Both the position numbers and the translations under genes were made by a program. Shown here piece after piece: positions 27,200 through 35,278 of a stretch of DNA of 64,000 nt. The notes beneath the pieces were generated by a model. The model was not told the origin of the DNA, made no database searches, and worked only from the letters and a program-made list of their open reading frames with translations. The stretch comes from an uncultured Clostridia bacterium. Its GTDB lineage: Bacteria > Bacillota > Clostridia > TANB77 > CAG-508. The stretch covers positions 28,479 to 92,478 of the forward strand of contig CALXUS010000005.1 of the NCBI GenBank assembly GCA_944391745.1. The letters are read 5' to 3'. Each line of letters starts with the position of its first letter. Positions within the stretch are counted from its first letter, which is position 1.

Positions 27200-28951
27200 A
27201 TGAAAGCAATAGATATTAGAAATAAATATTTAAAATTCTTTGAAAATCATGGTCATAAAGTTATTCCTAGTAGTCCATTAATACCTGAAAATGATCCATC
27301 AGTATTATTTACTACTGCTGGTATGCAACCATTGGTTCCATACCTTTTAGGAGAAAAACACCCAGAAGGCAAAAGATTAACAGATTATCAGAAGTGCCTA
27401 CGTACTAATGATATAGATGAAGTAGGAGATAATAGGCATTTAACATATTTTGAAATGCTTGGAAATTGGTCATTAGGAGATTATTTCAAGGAAGAGTCAA
27501 TACAGATGAGCTACGAATTTTTGACGAAAGAATTAGGAATTCCTTCTGAAAGAATTTCTGTTACATGTTTTGCAGGAGATGAAGATTGTCCGAGAGATGA
27601 AATTACTGCTTCATGCTGGGAGAAGGCAGGAATACCAAAAGAGAGAATATATTTTTATGGAAAAGAAGATAATTGGTGGATAGCTGGAGAGGAAGGACCT
27701 TGTGGACCAGATACAGAAATGTTTTATGATACTGGTAAGCCAAAGTGCTCAGAGAATTGTGAACCATCTTGCGATTGTGGAAAATATGTGGAAATATGGA
27801 ATAATGTTTTCATGGAATATTATAAAAAAGATGGAAAATATACAAAATTAGAACAGAGAAATGTTGATACTGGTCTTGGACTAGAAAGAATGGCAATGCT
27901 TTTACAAGGAAAACAAACACCTTTTGATACTGAACTTTTTAGCCCAGTAATGGAAAAATTACAAAGTTTAGCAAAAAATGATGATATTGCTAGTAGAAGA
28001 ATTGTAGCAGAGCATTTACGTGCTAGTATGATGATTATTTGTGATGGTGGAAGACCTTCAAACTTAGATAGAGGCTATATTTTAAGAAGATTAATTCGTA
28101 GAATGACAAGACACTTAAATAAATTACAAATTGATTTAAATGAATTACCAAATTTAATTGATTTAAATATTGATACTTTACATGAAATGTATCCAGAACT
28201 AGAATCTCATAGACAAGAAATTAAAGATGTTATTGTTACCGAAAAAGATAAGTTCATGAAAACTTTGAATAATGGAGAAAGAGAATTTAACAAAGTTATA
28301 AATAAATTAAAAAATCAAGGAATTAATAAAATTGATGGAAAAACAATATTTAATTTATATGAAACTTATGGATTCCCACCAGAAGTTACTAAAGACTTAG
28401 CAACTGAAAATGGTTTTGAGGCAGACTTAAGCAAATTTGATGAACTATTTAAAGAGCATCAAGAAAAGTCTAGAATGGGTAGTGATCAAAAATTTAAAGG
28501 AGGTCTAGCAGAGCAAAACGAAAAAACAATAGCTTATCATACAGCAACACATTTACTTAATGCAGCTTTGAAAAAAGTTATTGGTGAAAATTCACATCAA
28601 AGAGGTTCTAATATTACAACAGAAAGAATGAGATTTGACTTTAATTGTGACCATAAATTAACTCCAGAAGAAAAGCAAAAGGTAGAAGACTTAGTTAATG
28701 AATGGATAAAAGAAGATTTGCCTGTAACAGTTGAGACAATGAAAAAGGAAGATGCTCTAAAATCAGGAGCAGAATGTATGTTTATTGAAAAATATCCTGA
28801 TGAAGTTACTGTATATACTATTGGAGATGTTTCAAAGGAACTATGTGGAGGACCACACGTAAAACATACAGGCGAGTTAGGTCATTTTAAAATTGTTAAA
28901 GAAGAAGCCAGTTCACAAGGTGTTAGAAGAATTAAAGCTATATTAGAATAA
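27200..28951 (+). CDS. alaS: alanine--tRNA ligase, short form
   Basis: Alanyl-tRNA synthetase of 583 residues instead of about 870-880. The class II catalytic domain (FTTAGMQPLVPYL, TNDIDEVGDNRHLTYFEMLGNWS, GLGLERMAML) and the tRNA-recognition region (LRRLIRRMTRH) are normal. After about residue 420 the usual beta-barrel segment is missing: KFKGGLAEQNEKT leads straight into the editing domain HTATHLLNAAL ... HQRGSNIT and CGGPHVKHTGELGHF. The protein ends at GVRRIKAILE, so the C-terminal DHHA1/C-Ala domain is absent. Editing metal-site residues (HxxxH, CxxxH) remain. A GAAAGGAA site precedes the ATG. No trace of the missing domain follows downstream, so this looks like a true short architecture, as I recall from Patescibacteria-type AlaRS. 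Confidence 0.95.
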   Translation: MKAIDIRNKYLKFFENHGHKVIPSSPLIPENDPSVLFTTAGMQPLVPYLLGEKHPEGKRLTDYQKCLRTNDIDEVGDNRHLTYFEMLGNWSLGDYFKEESIQMSYEFLTKELGIPSERISVTCFAGDEDCPRDEITASCWEKAGIPKERIYFYGKEDNWWIAGEEGPCGPDTEMFYDTGKPKCSENCEPSCDCGKYVEIWNNVFMEYYKKDGKYTKLEQRNVDTGLGLERMAMLLQGKQTPFDTELFSPVMEKLQSLAKNDDIASRRIVAEHLRASMMIICDGGRPSNLDRGYILRRLIRRMTRHLNKLQIDLNELPNLIDLNIDTLHEMYPELESHRQEIKDVIVTEKDKFMKTLNNGEREFNKVINKLKNQGINKIDGKTIFNLYETYGFPPEVTKDLATENGFEADLSKFDELFKEHQEKSRMGSDQKFKGGLAEQNEKTIAYHTATHLLNAALKKVIGENSHQRGSNITTERMRFDFNCDHKLTPEEKQKVEDLVNEWIKEDLPVTVETMKKEDALKSGAECMFIEKYPDEVTVYTIGDVSKELCGGPHVKHTGELGHFKIVKEEASSQGVRRIKAILE

Positions 28952-29042
28952 AATGTAGTCTGTAAAAATAGAAAAATATATTGCATTATAAAAAAATTAA
29001 TGTTAAAATTCCAGTTAGGAAGAAAAGAGGAAAAGAATTATT

Positions 29043-29381
29043 ATGGAAGATTGTGTTTTTTGTAAAATTGTAAAAGGTGAAATTCCTTCAAAAAAAGTAT
29101 ATGAAGATGATGAGGTCCTTGCATTTTATGACATTAATCCTATTGCAAAAGTACATGTATTAGTAATACCAAAGGTTCATATAGAAAGTCTACTTGACTT
29201 AAAAGAAGATCATAAAGATTTATTATTTCATATATTCGAAAAAATAAATGAAGTTGCAAAAATAGTGGGAGTAGATAAAACCGGATTTAGGGTAATATCA
29301 AATGTTGGAGAAGATGCTGGGCAAGCTGTTAAACATTTACATTTCCATATAATAGGAGGAGAAAAACTTCCAACTAGGTAA
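29043..29381 (+). CDS. HIT-family nucleotide hydrolase
   Basis: Histidine-triad protein, 112 residues, of the HINT branch, which hydrolyses AMP-linked phosphoramidates such as aminoacyl-AMP-type substrates. CVFCKIVKGEIPSKKVYEDD is the usual start, and VKHLHFHIIGG near the end is the HxHxH active site. GAGGAAAAG precedes the ATG. The gene sits between alaS and the sortase with separate spacing of about 90 bases on each side. Physiological substrate unknown. Confidence 0.93.
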   Translation: MEDCVFCKIVKGEIPSKKVYEDDEVLAFYDINPIAKVHVLVIPKVHIESLLDLKEDHKDLLFHIFEKINEVAKIVGVDKTGFRVISNVGEDAGQAVKHLHFHIIGGEKLPTR

Positions 29382-29473
29382 TTTTAGTAACATAAAACTT
29401 ATGAAAAGACTAGATTAATCGTAAAAAATATGATATAATTAATATGATTAGTCTAGTAAAGAAGGGATGAATT

Positions 29474-30172
29474 ATGGTAAATTCAAAATATAATAAAGTA
29501 TTAACTGTTATTTTAGTAATAGTTGTAATCGTAATTTTTGCATTACTAGGTTTTTGGGGATATCAAACTTATGTTAATTACTTTAAAGAAAAAGATTTAG
29601 ACCAAGCATTGAATGAGTTTAACGAATCTGTATCAAATCCAGTTGTAAATGTAGTTAGACCTGGTACAAATGCAGTAACTAATGAATCTACTGGAGGAAA
29701 TTTTACTGTTGTAGATAATGGATTGTCTAATAATGGCAGTGGAGGAGGAACTTCACAAACCGAAACTGTAACATACAAGGGGTTTGTTGTATTAGGAAGA
29801 ATGGAAATTCCAAAAATTGATTTAGATCTTCCAGTACTTGAAAAAGCAACTAAAAGATCATTAGAGGAATCAATAGGAGTTTTAATGGGACCTGGTCTTA
29901 ATAAAGTCGGTAATACATTAATAATAGGACATAACTATAGAAATGGTACATTCTTCTCTAGAAATGATGAATTAGAAAATGGTGACTCAATATATATTAC
30001 TGATAACTCTGGAACAAGAATAGAATATGAGGTTTATAATATGTATACTACATCTTCAGAAGATGTATCATATATGACAAGAAATACTGCTGGAAAGAGA
30101 GAAATTTCACTTTCAACTTGTACAGATGATTCTAGATATAGATTAATTGTATGGGCTAGAGAAAAAGAGTAA
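29474..30172 (+). CDS. sortase
   Basis: Membrane-anchored transpeptidase of 232 residues. One N-terminal helix (about residues 10-30) is followed by a Ser/Gly/Asn-rich linker and the sortase beta-barrel from about residue 105. The catalytic histidine is H153 in IIGHNYRNG, the cysteine C216 in LSTC, and the arginine is R223 in the RYRL segment. It cleaves LPXTG-like signals and joins proteins to the wall. The two fibro-slime proteins at 11-14 kb with LPQTGE and IPFTGE are candidate substrates. No substrate gene is adjacent, so it is probably a housekeeping sortase; the class (D- or B-like) is not certain from sequence alone. Confidence 0.92.
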   Translation: MVNSKYNKVLTVILVIVVIVIFALLGFWGYQTYVNYFKEKDLDQALNEFNESVSNPVVNVVRPGTNAVTNESTGGNFTVVDNGLSNNGSGGGTSQTETVTYKGFVVLGRMEIPKIDLDLPVLEKATKRSLEESIGVLMGPGLNKVGNTLIIGHNYRNGTFFSRNDELENGDSIYITDNSGTRIEYEVYNMYTTSSEDVSYMTRNTAGKREISLSTCTDDSRYRLIVWAREKE

Positions 30173-30207
30173 TATCCAACTAACAAAATAAAAATTAACA
30201 AAAGATA

Positions 30208-30236
30208 TTGACATTATAGAAAAAATGGGGTAGAAT
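30208..30236 (+). promoter_or_regulatory. promoter for the tRNA-His/tRNA-Gln pair
   Basis: TTGACA (30208-30213), 17-base spacer, TAGAAT (30231-30236). It lies about 23 bases upstream of the tRNA-His and is the best sigma-A match I noticed in the window. Confidence 0.75.
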
Positions 30237-30258
30237 AGATTATGTTGTTATAACAAAT

Positions 30259-30336
30259 GGTGGATTTAGCGTAGTTGGTTAACGCGCCAGTTTGTGGCAC
30301 TGGAGACCATGGGTTCGAGTCCCATATTCCACCCCA
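30259..30336 (+). tRNA. tRNA-His (anticodon GTG)
   Basis: Cloverleaf with the extra 5' G expected of tRNA-His, anticodon stem CCAGT/ACTGG around TTGTGGC (GTG), T arm ATGGG/CCCAT with TTCGAGT, and an encoded CCA. The acceptor stem has an apparent U-U mismatch at the sixth pair. Cotranscribed with tRNA-Gln. Confidence 0.95.
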
Positions 30337-30347
30337 TTTAAATATAT

Positions 30348-30422
30348 TGGGCTGTAGCCAAGCGGTAAGGCATTAGACTTTGACTCTAACATGCGCTAGT
30401 TCGAATCTAGCCAGCCCAACCA
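30348..30422 (+). tRNA. tRNA-Gln (anticodon TTG)
   Basis: Acceptor TGGGCTG with CAGCCCA, D arm GCC/GGC, anticodon stem TTAGA/TCTAA around CTTTGAC (TTG), encoded CCA. Twelve bases after tRNA-His and followed by a terminator, so the two form one unit. Confidence 0.95.
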
Positions 30423-30428
30423 AAATTA

Positions 30429-30460
30429 TACTTTATCTAATTTAGATAAAGTATTTTTTA
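30429..30460 (+). terminator. terminator of the tRNA operon
   Basis: TACTTTATCTA (30429-30439) and TAGATAAAGTA (30443-30453) with a three-base loop, then TTTTTTA. Confidence 0.85.
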
Positions 30461-30482
30461 TATTAAAAAATGGGAGAAAAAG

Positions 30483-31388
30483 ATGGAAAGTAAATTAAAA
30501 ATTGTATTATTTTCCGATTTACATTTTACTGATTGTTTACATGATAATTTTGATATGGAAAAAAGTAATAAATTATTGCAATATTCTTTACCTTTATTAG
30601 ATGAGTTAACTAAAAGAGTAAATAATGTAATAAAACCTGATGTTGTAATATGTTTAGGAGATTTAATCCAGGATAATAATGATCACAATACAGATTTAAA
30701 TAGAATAAAATTAGTTTGGAAATTTTTCCAAAATCTAAAAAAACCTTTTTATACACTTTTAGGAAATCATGATTTAAAAACTATGAATTCTAGAGTTGAA
30801 GCTGAAAAGGCAATAGGTTATGAACGCTCAACTTTTTCAATTGATATTAATAATTACCATTTAGTTTTTCTAGGGACAGAAGTTGATAGAAGCATAAGTA
30901 TAGCTTCAGGTGGAATAGAACGAACAAGAACAATTTCTGAAGATGACTTGAAATGGTTAAATGATGATTTAGAAAAATCAAAAAATCCAAGTTTAGTTTT
31001 TTGTCATTATGGAATAGCAGAAGATGACATGAAAGGTAATAGACAATTTGAAAATAAACCAGAAGATGGATTAATAAAAAACAGAAAAGATTTAAAAGTG
31101 ATATTGGAGAATAAAGGAAATGTTATTGGAGTTTTTTCTGGGCATCAACATTGGACAAAAATGATTAAAGAAAATGGTATAAACTATTATTTAGTAGGAT
31201 CACTCATTGAAAATATAGATAAAAAAGGAACTCCAGATGGTGTATATTTGGAAGTTGAAGCAGATGAAAATAAACCAAATATTATAGAAAATCATATTAA
31301 AGTTAATAGAAAAATGTCTAAAGAAGATTTTGAAAAATATATAAATAGAAGAGTTGAACAAATTAATAATAAAGATTATGAAAGATAA
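30483..31388 (+). CDS. calcineurin-like metallophosphoesterase
   Basis: A 301-residue metallophosphoesterase. All five motifs are visible: FSDLHFTD (about residue 11), CLGDLIQDN (about 58), LGNHDLK (about 93), CHYGI (about 176) and GHQHW (about 220), forming the two-metal site. Short insertions suggest a small-molecule or 3',5'-cyclic-nucleotide type substrate but this cannot be settled from sequence. No signal peptide, so cytoplasmic. GGGAG precedes the ATG; a strong terminator follows. Confidence 0.88.
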   Translation: MESKLKIVLFSDLHFTDCLHDNFDMEKSNKLLQYSLPLLDELTKRVNNVIKPDVVICLGDLIQDNNDHNTDLNRIKLVWKFFQNLKKPFYTLLGNHDLKTMNSRVEAEKAIGYERSTFSIDINNYHLVFLGTEVDRSISIASGGIERTRTISEDDLKWLNDDLEKSKNPSLVFCHYGIAEDDMKGNRQFENKPEDGLIKNRKDLKVILENKGNVIGVFSGHQHWTKMIKENGINYYLVGSLIENIDKKGTPDGVYLEVEADENKPNIIENHIKVNRKMSKEDFEKYINRRVEQINNKDYER

Positions 31389-31423
31389 AATGTCAATAAG
31401 GTTAAACCTTATTGACATTTTGC
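31389..31423 (+). terminator. terminator after the metallophosphoesterase gene
   Basis: AATGTCAATAAGGTT (31389-31403) pairs with AACCTTATTGACATT (31405-31419) before TTGC. The stem also faces the minus-strand miniprotein gene that ends at 31435. Confidence 0.75.
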
Positions 31424-31434
31424 TGGCTTTAAAA

Positions 31435-31551
31435 TTAGCAACAACCTCTATTATTTCCACCACAGCAACAGAATATTAAAATTAAGAATATTATTAAAAA
31501 GCAACAATCATTATCTCTTCCAAAGAAACCACATCCACATTTATCTGGCAT
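31435..31551 (-). CDS. 38-residue Cys-rich single-helix miniprotein A
   Basis: Short frame on the minus strand starting at ATG 31551 behind GGAGGG. It encodes MPDKCGCGFFGRD, a hydrophobic helix (about residues 18-28, CCFLIIFLILIF), then CCCGGNNRGCC and a stop, with eight cysteines in 38 residues. A close relative lies just upstream on the same strand. Similar Cys/Gly-rich mini-membrane proteins occur in spore formers, but assignment to a named family would be a guess. Confidence 0.6.
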   Translation of the reverse strand: MPDKCGCGFFGRDNDCCFLIIFLILIFCCCGGNNRGCC

Positions 31552-31616
31552 AATAACCCTCCTTTCCACAACTACTTTATGAGTAGTTTATTTAATGTGC
31601 TAAATGTAAAGTCCTA

Positions 31617-31730
31617 TTAGCAACCACAATTGTTGTCGTTTCCACATCCGCAGTTATTTCCACCACAGTTACAGCAAAGTAATAAGATTAATATTATGAA
31701 CCATAACATATCTCCATTACAACCTCTCAT
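31617..31730 (-). CDS. 37-residue Cys-rich single-helix miniprotein B
   Basis: Minus-strand frame starting at ATG 31730 behind GGGAGGT. It encodes MRGCNGDMLW, a hydrophobic helix (FIILILLL), then CCNCGGNNCGCG and NDNNCGC, with eight cysteines. It is clearly related in layout to the 31435 gene, 65 bases away, and shares the Cys-Asn-Gly composition with the C-terminal domain of the protein at 18322. The two probably share a promoter in the 31731-31903 region. Function unknown. Confidence 0.6.
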   Translation of the reverse strand: MRGCNGDMLWFIILILLLCCNCGGNNCGCGNDNNCGC

Positions 31731-31903
31731 ATTTTACCTCCCTCATAAAGAATTAATTTCTTTTGTATAATATATAGTATTCATAAAAAATAATTTGGTT
31801 ACGGATACTGTACAAAAATATTAACAAATGATATAATTCTTATGAAAAAAGAGAATTTAAATGATATAGTATTAATCATTTGTGAAAGGAATGAAAATAT
31901 ATA

Positions 31904-34237
31904 ATGGGTAAAATAGTTTTACTAGATGATTTGACAATAAATCAAATTGCAGCTGGTGAAGTTATAGAAAGACCGGCATCAGTTGTTAAGGAATTAGTAG
32001 AAAATTCAATAGATGCAGGAGCAAAGAACATTACTGTAGAAATAAAAAATGGAGGAATTTCCTATATAAGAATTACAGATGATGGAAGTGGTATTATGCC
32101 AGATGATATGGAAATTGCTTTTGAACGTCATGCAACAAGTAAGATACGTAAAGCAGATGACTTAGATACAGTAAAATCTATGGGGTTCCGTGGTGAAGCT
32201 TTAGCTAGTATTGCAGCTATTGCTAAAGTAGAAATGGTTTCAAGAACTGAACAAAATGATATAGGATATAAAATTGAATTACAAGGTGGAGATATTATTG
32301 ATGAACATGAAGAGGGTTGCCCAAAGGGAACATCAATAACAGTAAAAGAGTTATTTTATAATACACCAGTTAGATATAAATTTTTAAAAAAGGATTTTAC
32401 CGAAACAGGATATATAGAAGATGCAATTACCAGAATAGCTTTAGCAAATCCTAGTGTATCAATTAAATTAATTAGTATGGGAAAAATTTCAATTCAAACT
32501 ACCGGTAGTGGAAAATTAGAGGATGTAATTTACAATATATTTGGTAAAGAGATAGCACAGAATTTATTACCAGTAGATTATGAATATGAAGATATGAAAG
32601 TGACAGGAGTAATTGGAAAGCCTTCTATTGCTCGTTCAAATAGATCTAATCAGCTATTTTTTGTTAATAAAAGATTTATAAAAGATAAAACATTAACAAG
32701 TGCAGCTGAGCAAGGATTTAAGGGACTATTAACAATAGGGAAACATGCATTTTTAGTATTAAATATAGAAATGGATCCAAAGAAAGTTGATGTAAATGTT
32801 CATCCAACAAAACTAGAAGTTAGGTTTCAAGAGGAAGGAAAAGTATTTAAGGCTGTTTACAATAGTATAAAACAAGCTTTACTAAAGTATGACTTAGTTC
32901 CTTCTCCAGATAAAGACTTTAATAATTCAACACCTAATGACATATTAAAAAGTGTAAATAAAAACCAAAATTTGTTTTCTACAAAAGTAGAAGTAGAAAA
33001 TGAAAAAATAGAAAAGGAAGAAAGCAAAAGCAATACTGAAAATAATATACCTAAATATAGTGAATTTAGAAACACTGTAAGTGGATTAGATGCTGAAACA
33101 AGAAGAAAATTTATAGATGAATTGACAAATACTAAATCTCCAGAGGAAATAGGAGAAAAATTAGCAGATATGACAAAAGCTCTTATGGATAAAAAAGTTA
33201 CTGAAGAGAGTAATGAGTCTTCTGAAAGTGTAAAAGAAACTGAAAATAGTGAGTATAAAATAGAAAATACTGAAAATTTAAAAAGTAATAATGATGAAAC
33301 TTCAGATAATGTTGAAATTGAAGAGAAAAATCAAAATGTAGAGCTTGAAAATAGTCAAAATGAAAATATTAGTGCTGAAAATGAAAAACTATCTGAAGCA
33401 AATGAAGTATTAGATAATGAAAATAGAGAAGCAAGTGTAGAAAAAGTTGAGGATAGTAATCAAGTAACAAAAGCTGATGAATCTCAAAAAGATGATGAGC
33501 AAACATTTGAAGAAATGTATAAAAAGCTCTTTGGAAGGGATATAAGCGAAGCCAAAAAAGAGTATCAAGAAAAATTAGAAGAGGAAAACGAGAAAAATCC
33601 TTTATCTCCTATAACTGGTGAAGAAATTTCTATGTTTGAACAAGAAGGTGTTGATAATAACCCACCTTATAAATTTATAGGAATAGCTTTTAAAACATAT
33701 ATAATTTTAACAATGGGAGACGATTTATATATACTTGATCAACATGCAGCACATGAAAGAATAATGTATGAAAAAGTAAAAGCTAATTATTATAGTGATA
33801 GTAATAAAGATTGCCAATTAATGCTCTTACCAGATATTATAAAATTAAGCACTAGAGAAATGGGAATATTTAAAGATAATAAAGAAATGTTTAATAGAGC
33901 AGGTTTTGCAGTAGAAGAGTTTGGAGATAATACTGTTAAATTAACAGGTGTTCCAGAATTTTGCTTAGATTTTGATACTCAGGAACTATTCCTAGAAACT
34001 TTAGATGAAATTAATACTGTAGCAAGGACAGCTAAGCAGGAATTAGAAAATAAGTTTTTAGCTACTGTTGCATGTAAGGCAGCTGTAAAAGCAAAAATGG
34101 CTTTAACTAAAGAAGAAGTAGATAGTTTAATGAATCAATTATTAAAATTACCAAATCCATTTACATGTCCTCATGGAAGACCTACAGTAATTAAAATGTC
34201 TAAAACTGATATAGAAAAGAAATTTTCTAGAAGATAA
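31904..34237 (+). CDS. mutL: DNA mismatch repair protein MutL
   Basis: MutL of 777 residues. The GHKL ATPase has VIERPASVVKELVENSIDAG, DDGSGI and GFRGEALASIAAI. The dimerisation domain follows from about residue 500, with the nuclease motif DQHAAHERIMYEK and CPHGRP near the end. Between about residues 345 and 560 is a very long Glu/Asn/Ser-rich linker (for example NSESSESVKETENSE-like stretches), longer than usual, explaining the size. mutS is not adjacent in the window; miaA follows after 100 bases, as in many Clostridia. GAAAGGA site precedes the ATG. Confidence 0.95.
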   Translation: MGKIVLLDDLTINQIAAGEVIERPASVVKELVENSIDAGAKNITVEIKNGGISYIRITDDGSGIMPDDMEIAFERHATSKIRKADDLDTVKSMGFRGEALASIAAIAKVEMVSRTEQNDIGYKIELQGGDIIDEHEEGCPKGTSITVKELFYNTPVRYKFLKKDFTETGYIEDAITRIALANPSVSIKLISMGKISIQTTGSGKLEDVIYNIFGKEIAQNLLPVDYEYEDMKVTGVIGKPSIARSNRSNQLFFVNKRFIKDKTLTSAAEQGFKGLLTIGKHAFLVLNIEMDPKKVDVNVHPTKLEVRFQEEGKVFKAVYNSIKQALLKYDLVPSPDKDFNNSTPNDILKSVNKNQNLFSTKVEVENEKIEKEESKSNTENNIPKYSEFRNTVSGLDAETRRKFIDELTNTKSPEEIGEKLADMTKALMDKKVTEESNESSESVKETENSEYKIENTENLKSNNDETSDNVEIEEKNQNVELENSQNENISAENEKLSEANEVLDNENREASVEKVEDSNQVTKADESQKDDEQTFEEMYKKLFGRDISEAKKEYQEKLEEENEKNPLSPITGEEISMFEQEGVDNNPPYKFIGIAFKTYIILTMGDDLYILDQHAAHERIMYEKVKANYYSDSNKDCQLMLLPDIIKLSTREMGIFKDNKEMFNRAGFAVEEFGDNTVKLTGVPEFCLDFDTQELFLETLDEINTVARTAKQELENKFLATVACKAAVKAKMALTKEEVDSLMNQLLKLPNPFTCPHGRPTVIKMSKTDIEKKFSRR

Positions 34238-34339
34238 ATTAATTTAAATTTGAAATTAGACATTATGGTAAAGAATAAAGGTGATTTTATTAATTAAATT
34301 TCATAAGAATAAAAATTACTTAATAGATATGGAGCAGAG

Positions 34340-35266
34340 ATGGAAAAAAATCAAGTTATAATAATATGTGGACCAACAGCATCAGGAAAAACAAAATTGG
34401 GTATTGATTTAGCTAATAGAATTAATGGAGAGATTGTCTCAGCTGATTCTATGCAAATATATAAGGACATGACTATTGGAACTGCTAAGCCTACAGATGA
34501 AGAAAAAAGTTTGGCAGTACATCATTTAGTTGATTTTATCTCTCCTGATAAAAGATATAGTGTAGCAGACTATAAAAAAGATGCTGAAAAGGTTATAGAG
34601 GATATTATTTCTAGAGGAAAAAAAGCTATCATAGTTGGTGGAACAGGATTATATATAAATTCTTTATTATATGGTATAGAATATCCTGATGTTGAAACTG
34701 ATTTGGATTACAGAAAATTTCTAGAAGATAGAGTGAAAAAAGAAGGTTTAGAAAAACTATATAATGAAGCAAAGAAAATAGATGAAGAGGCTGTTAATAA
34801 AATTAGCATCAATGATAAAAAAAGAATCTTAAGAATCTTAGAAATATATCATGCTACCGGAAAAACAAAAACACAATTGGAAATTGAATCTAGAAAAGGA
34901 CCTAAATATGATTATAAATTATTTGTTCTTAATATGGATAGAGAGTTATTATATGAAAGAATAAATAAAAGAGTTGATTTAATGATTGAACAAGGGTTAA
35001 TAGAAGAAGTAAAAAATGTTTTGAATAAGTATAAAGAATTTCCGACTGCTATGCAAGGGTTAGGATATAAAGAAGTTGTAGAATACCTTAATAATGACAT
35101 TACAAAAGATGAAATGATCGAAAAAGTAAAGCAAGAAACAAGAAGATATGCTAAAAGACAAATTACATGGTTTAAATCTTATAAAAATGCTATTTGGTTA
35201 GATGCTTTAAATAAAAATAATGTTAATATAATTATTGAAGAAATTGAAAAACCAAATAATAAATAA
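34340..35266 (+). CDS. miaA: tRNA dimethylallyltransferase MiaA
   Basis: MiaA, 308 residues, adds an isopentenyl group to A37 of tRNAs reading UNN codons, the first step to ms2i6A. The P-loop GPTASGKTKL (about residues 11-20), DSMQIYKDM, GGTGLYINSLL and RRYAKRQITWFK are all family hallmarks. GGAGCAGAG precedes the ATG. Twelve bases downstream begins the HlyD-like gene. Confidence 0.96.
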   Translation: MEKNQVIIICGPTASGKTKLGIDLANRINGEIVSADSMQIYKDMTIGTAKPTDEEKSLAVHHLVDFISPDKRYSVADYKKDAEKVIEDIISRGKKAIIVGGTGLYINSLLYGIEYPDVETDLDYRKFLEDRVKKEGLEKLYNEAKKIDEEAVNKISINDKKRILRILEIYHATGKTKTQLEIESRKGPKYDYKLFVLNMDRELLYERINKRVDLMIEQGLIEEVKNVLNKYKEFPTAMQGLGYKEVVEYLNNDITKDEMIEKVKQETRRYAKRQITWFKSYKNAIWLDALNKNNVNIIIEEIEKPNNK

Positions 35267-35278
35267 CGGAGGAAGTAA

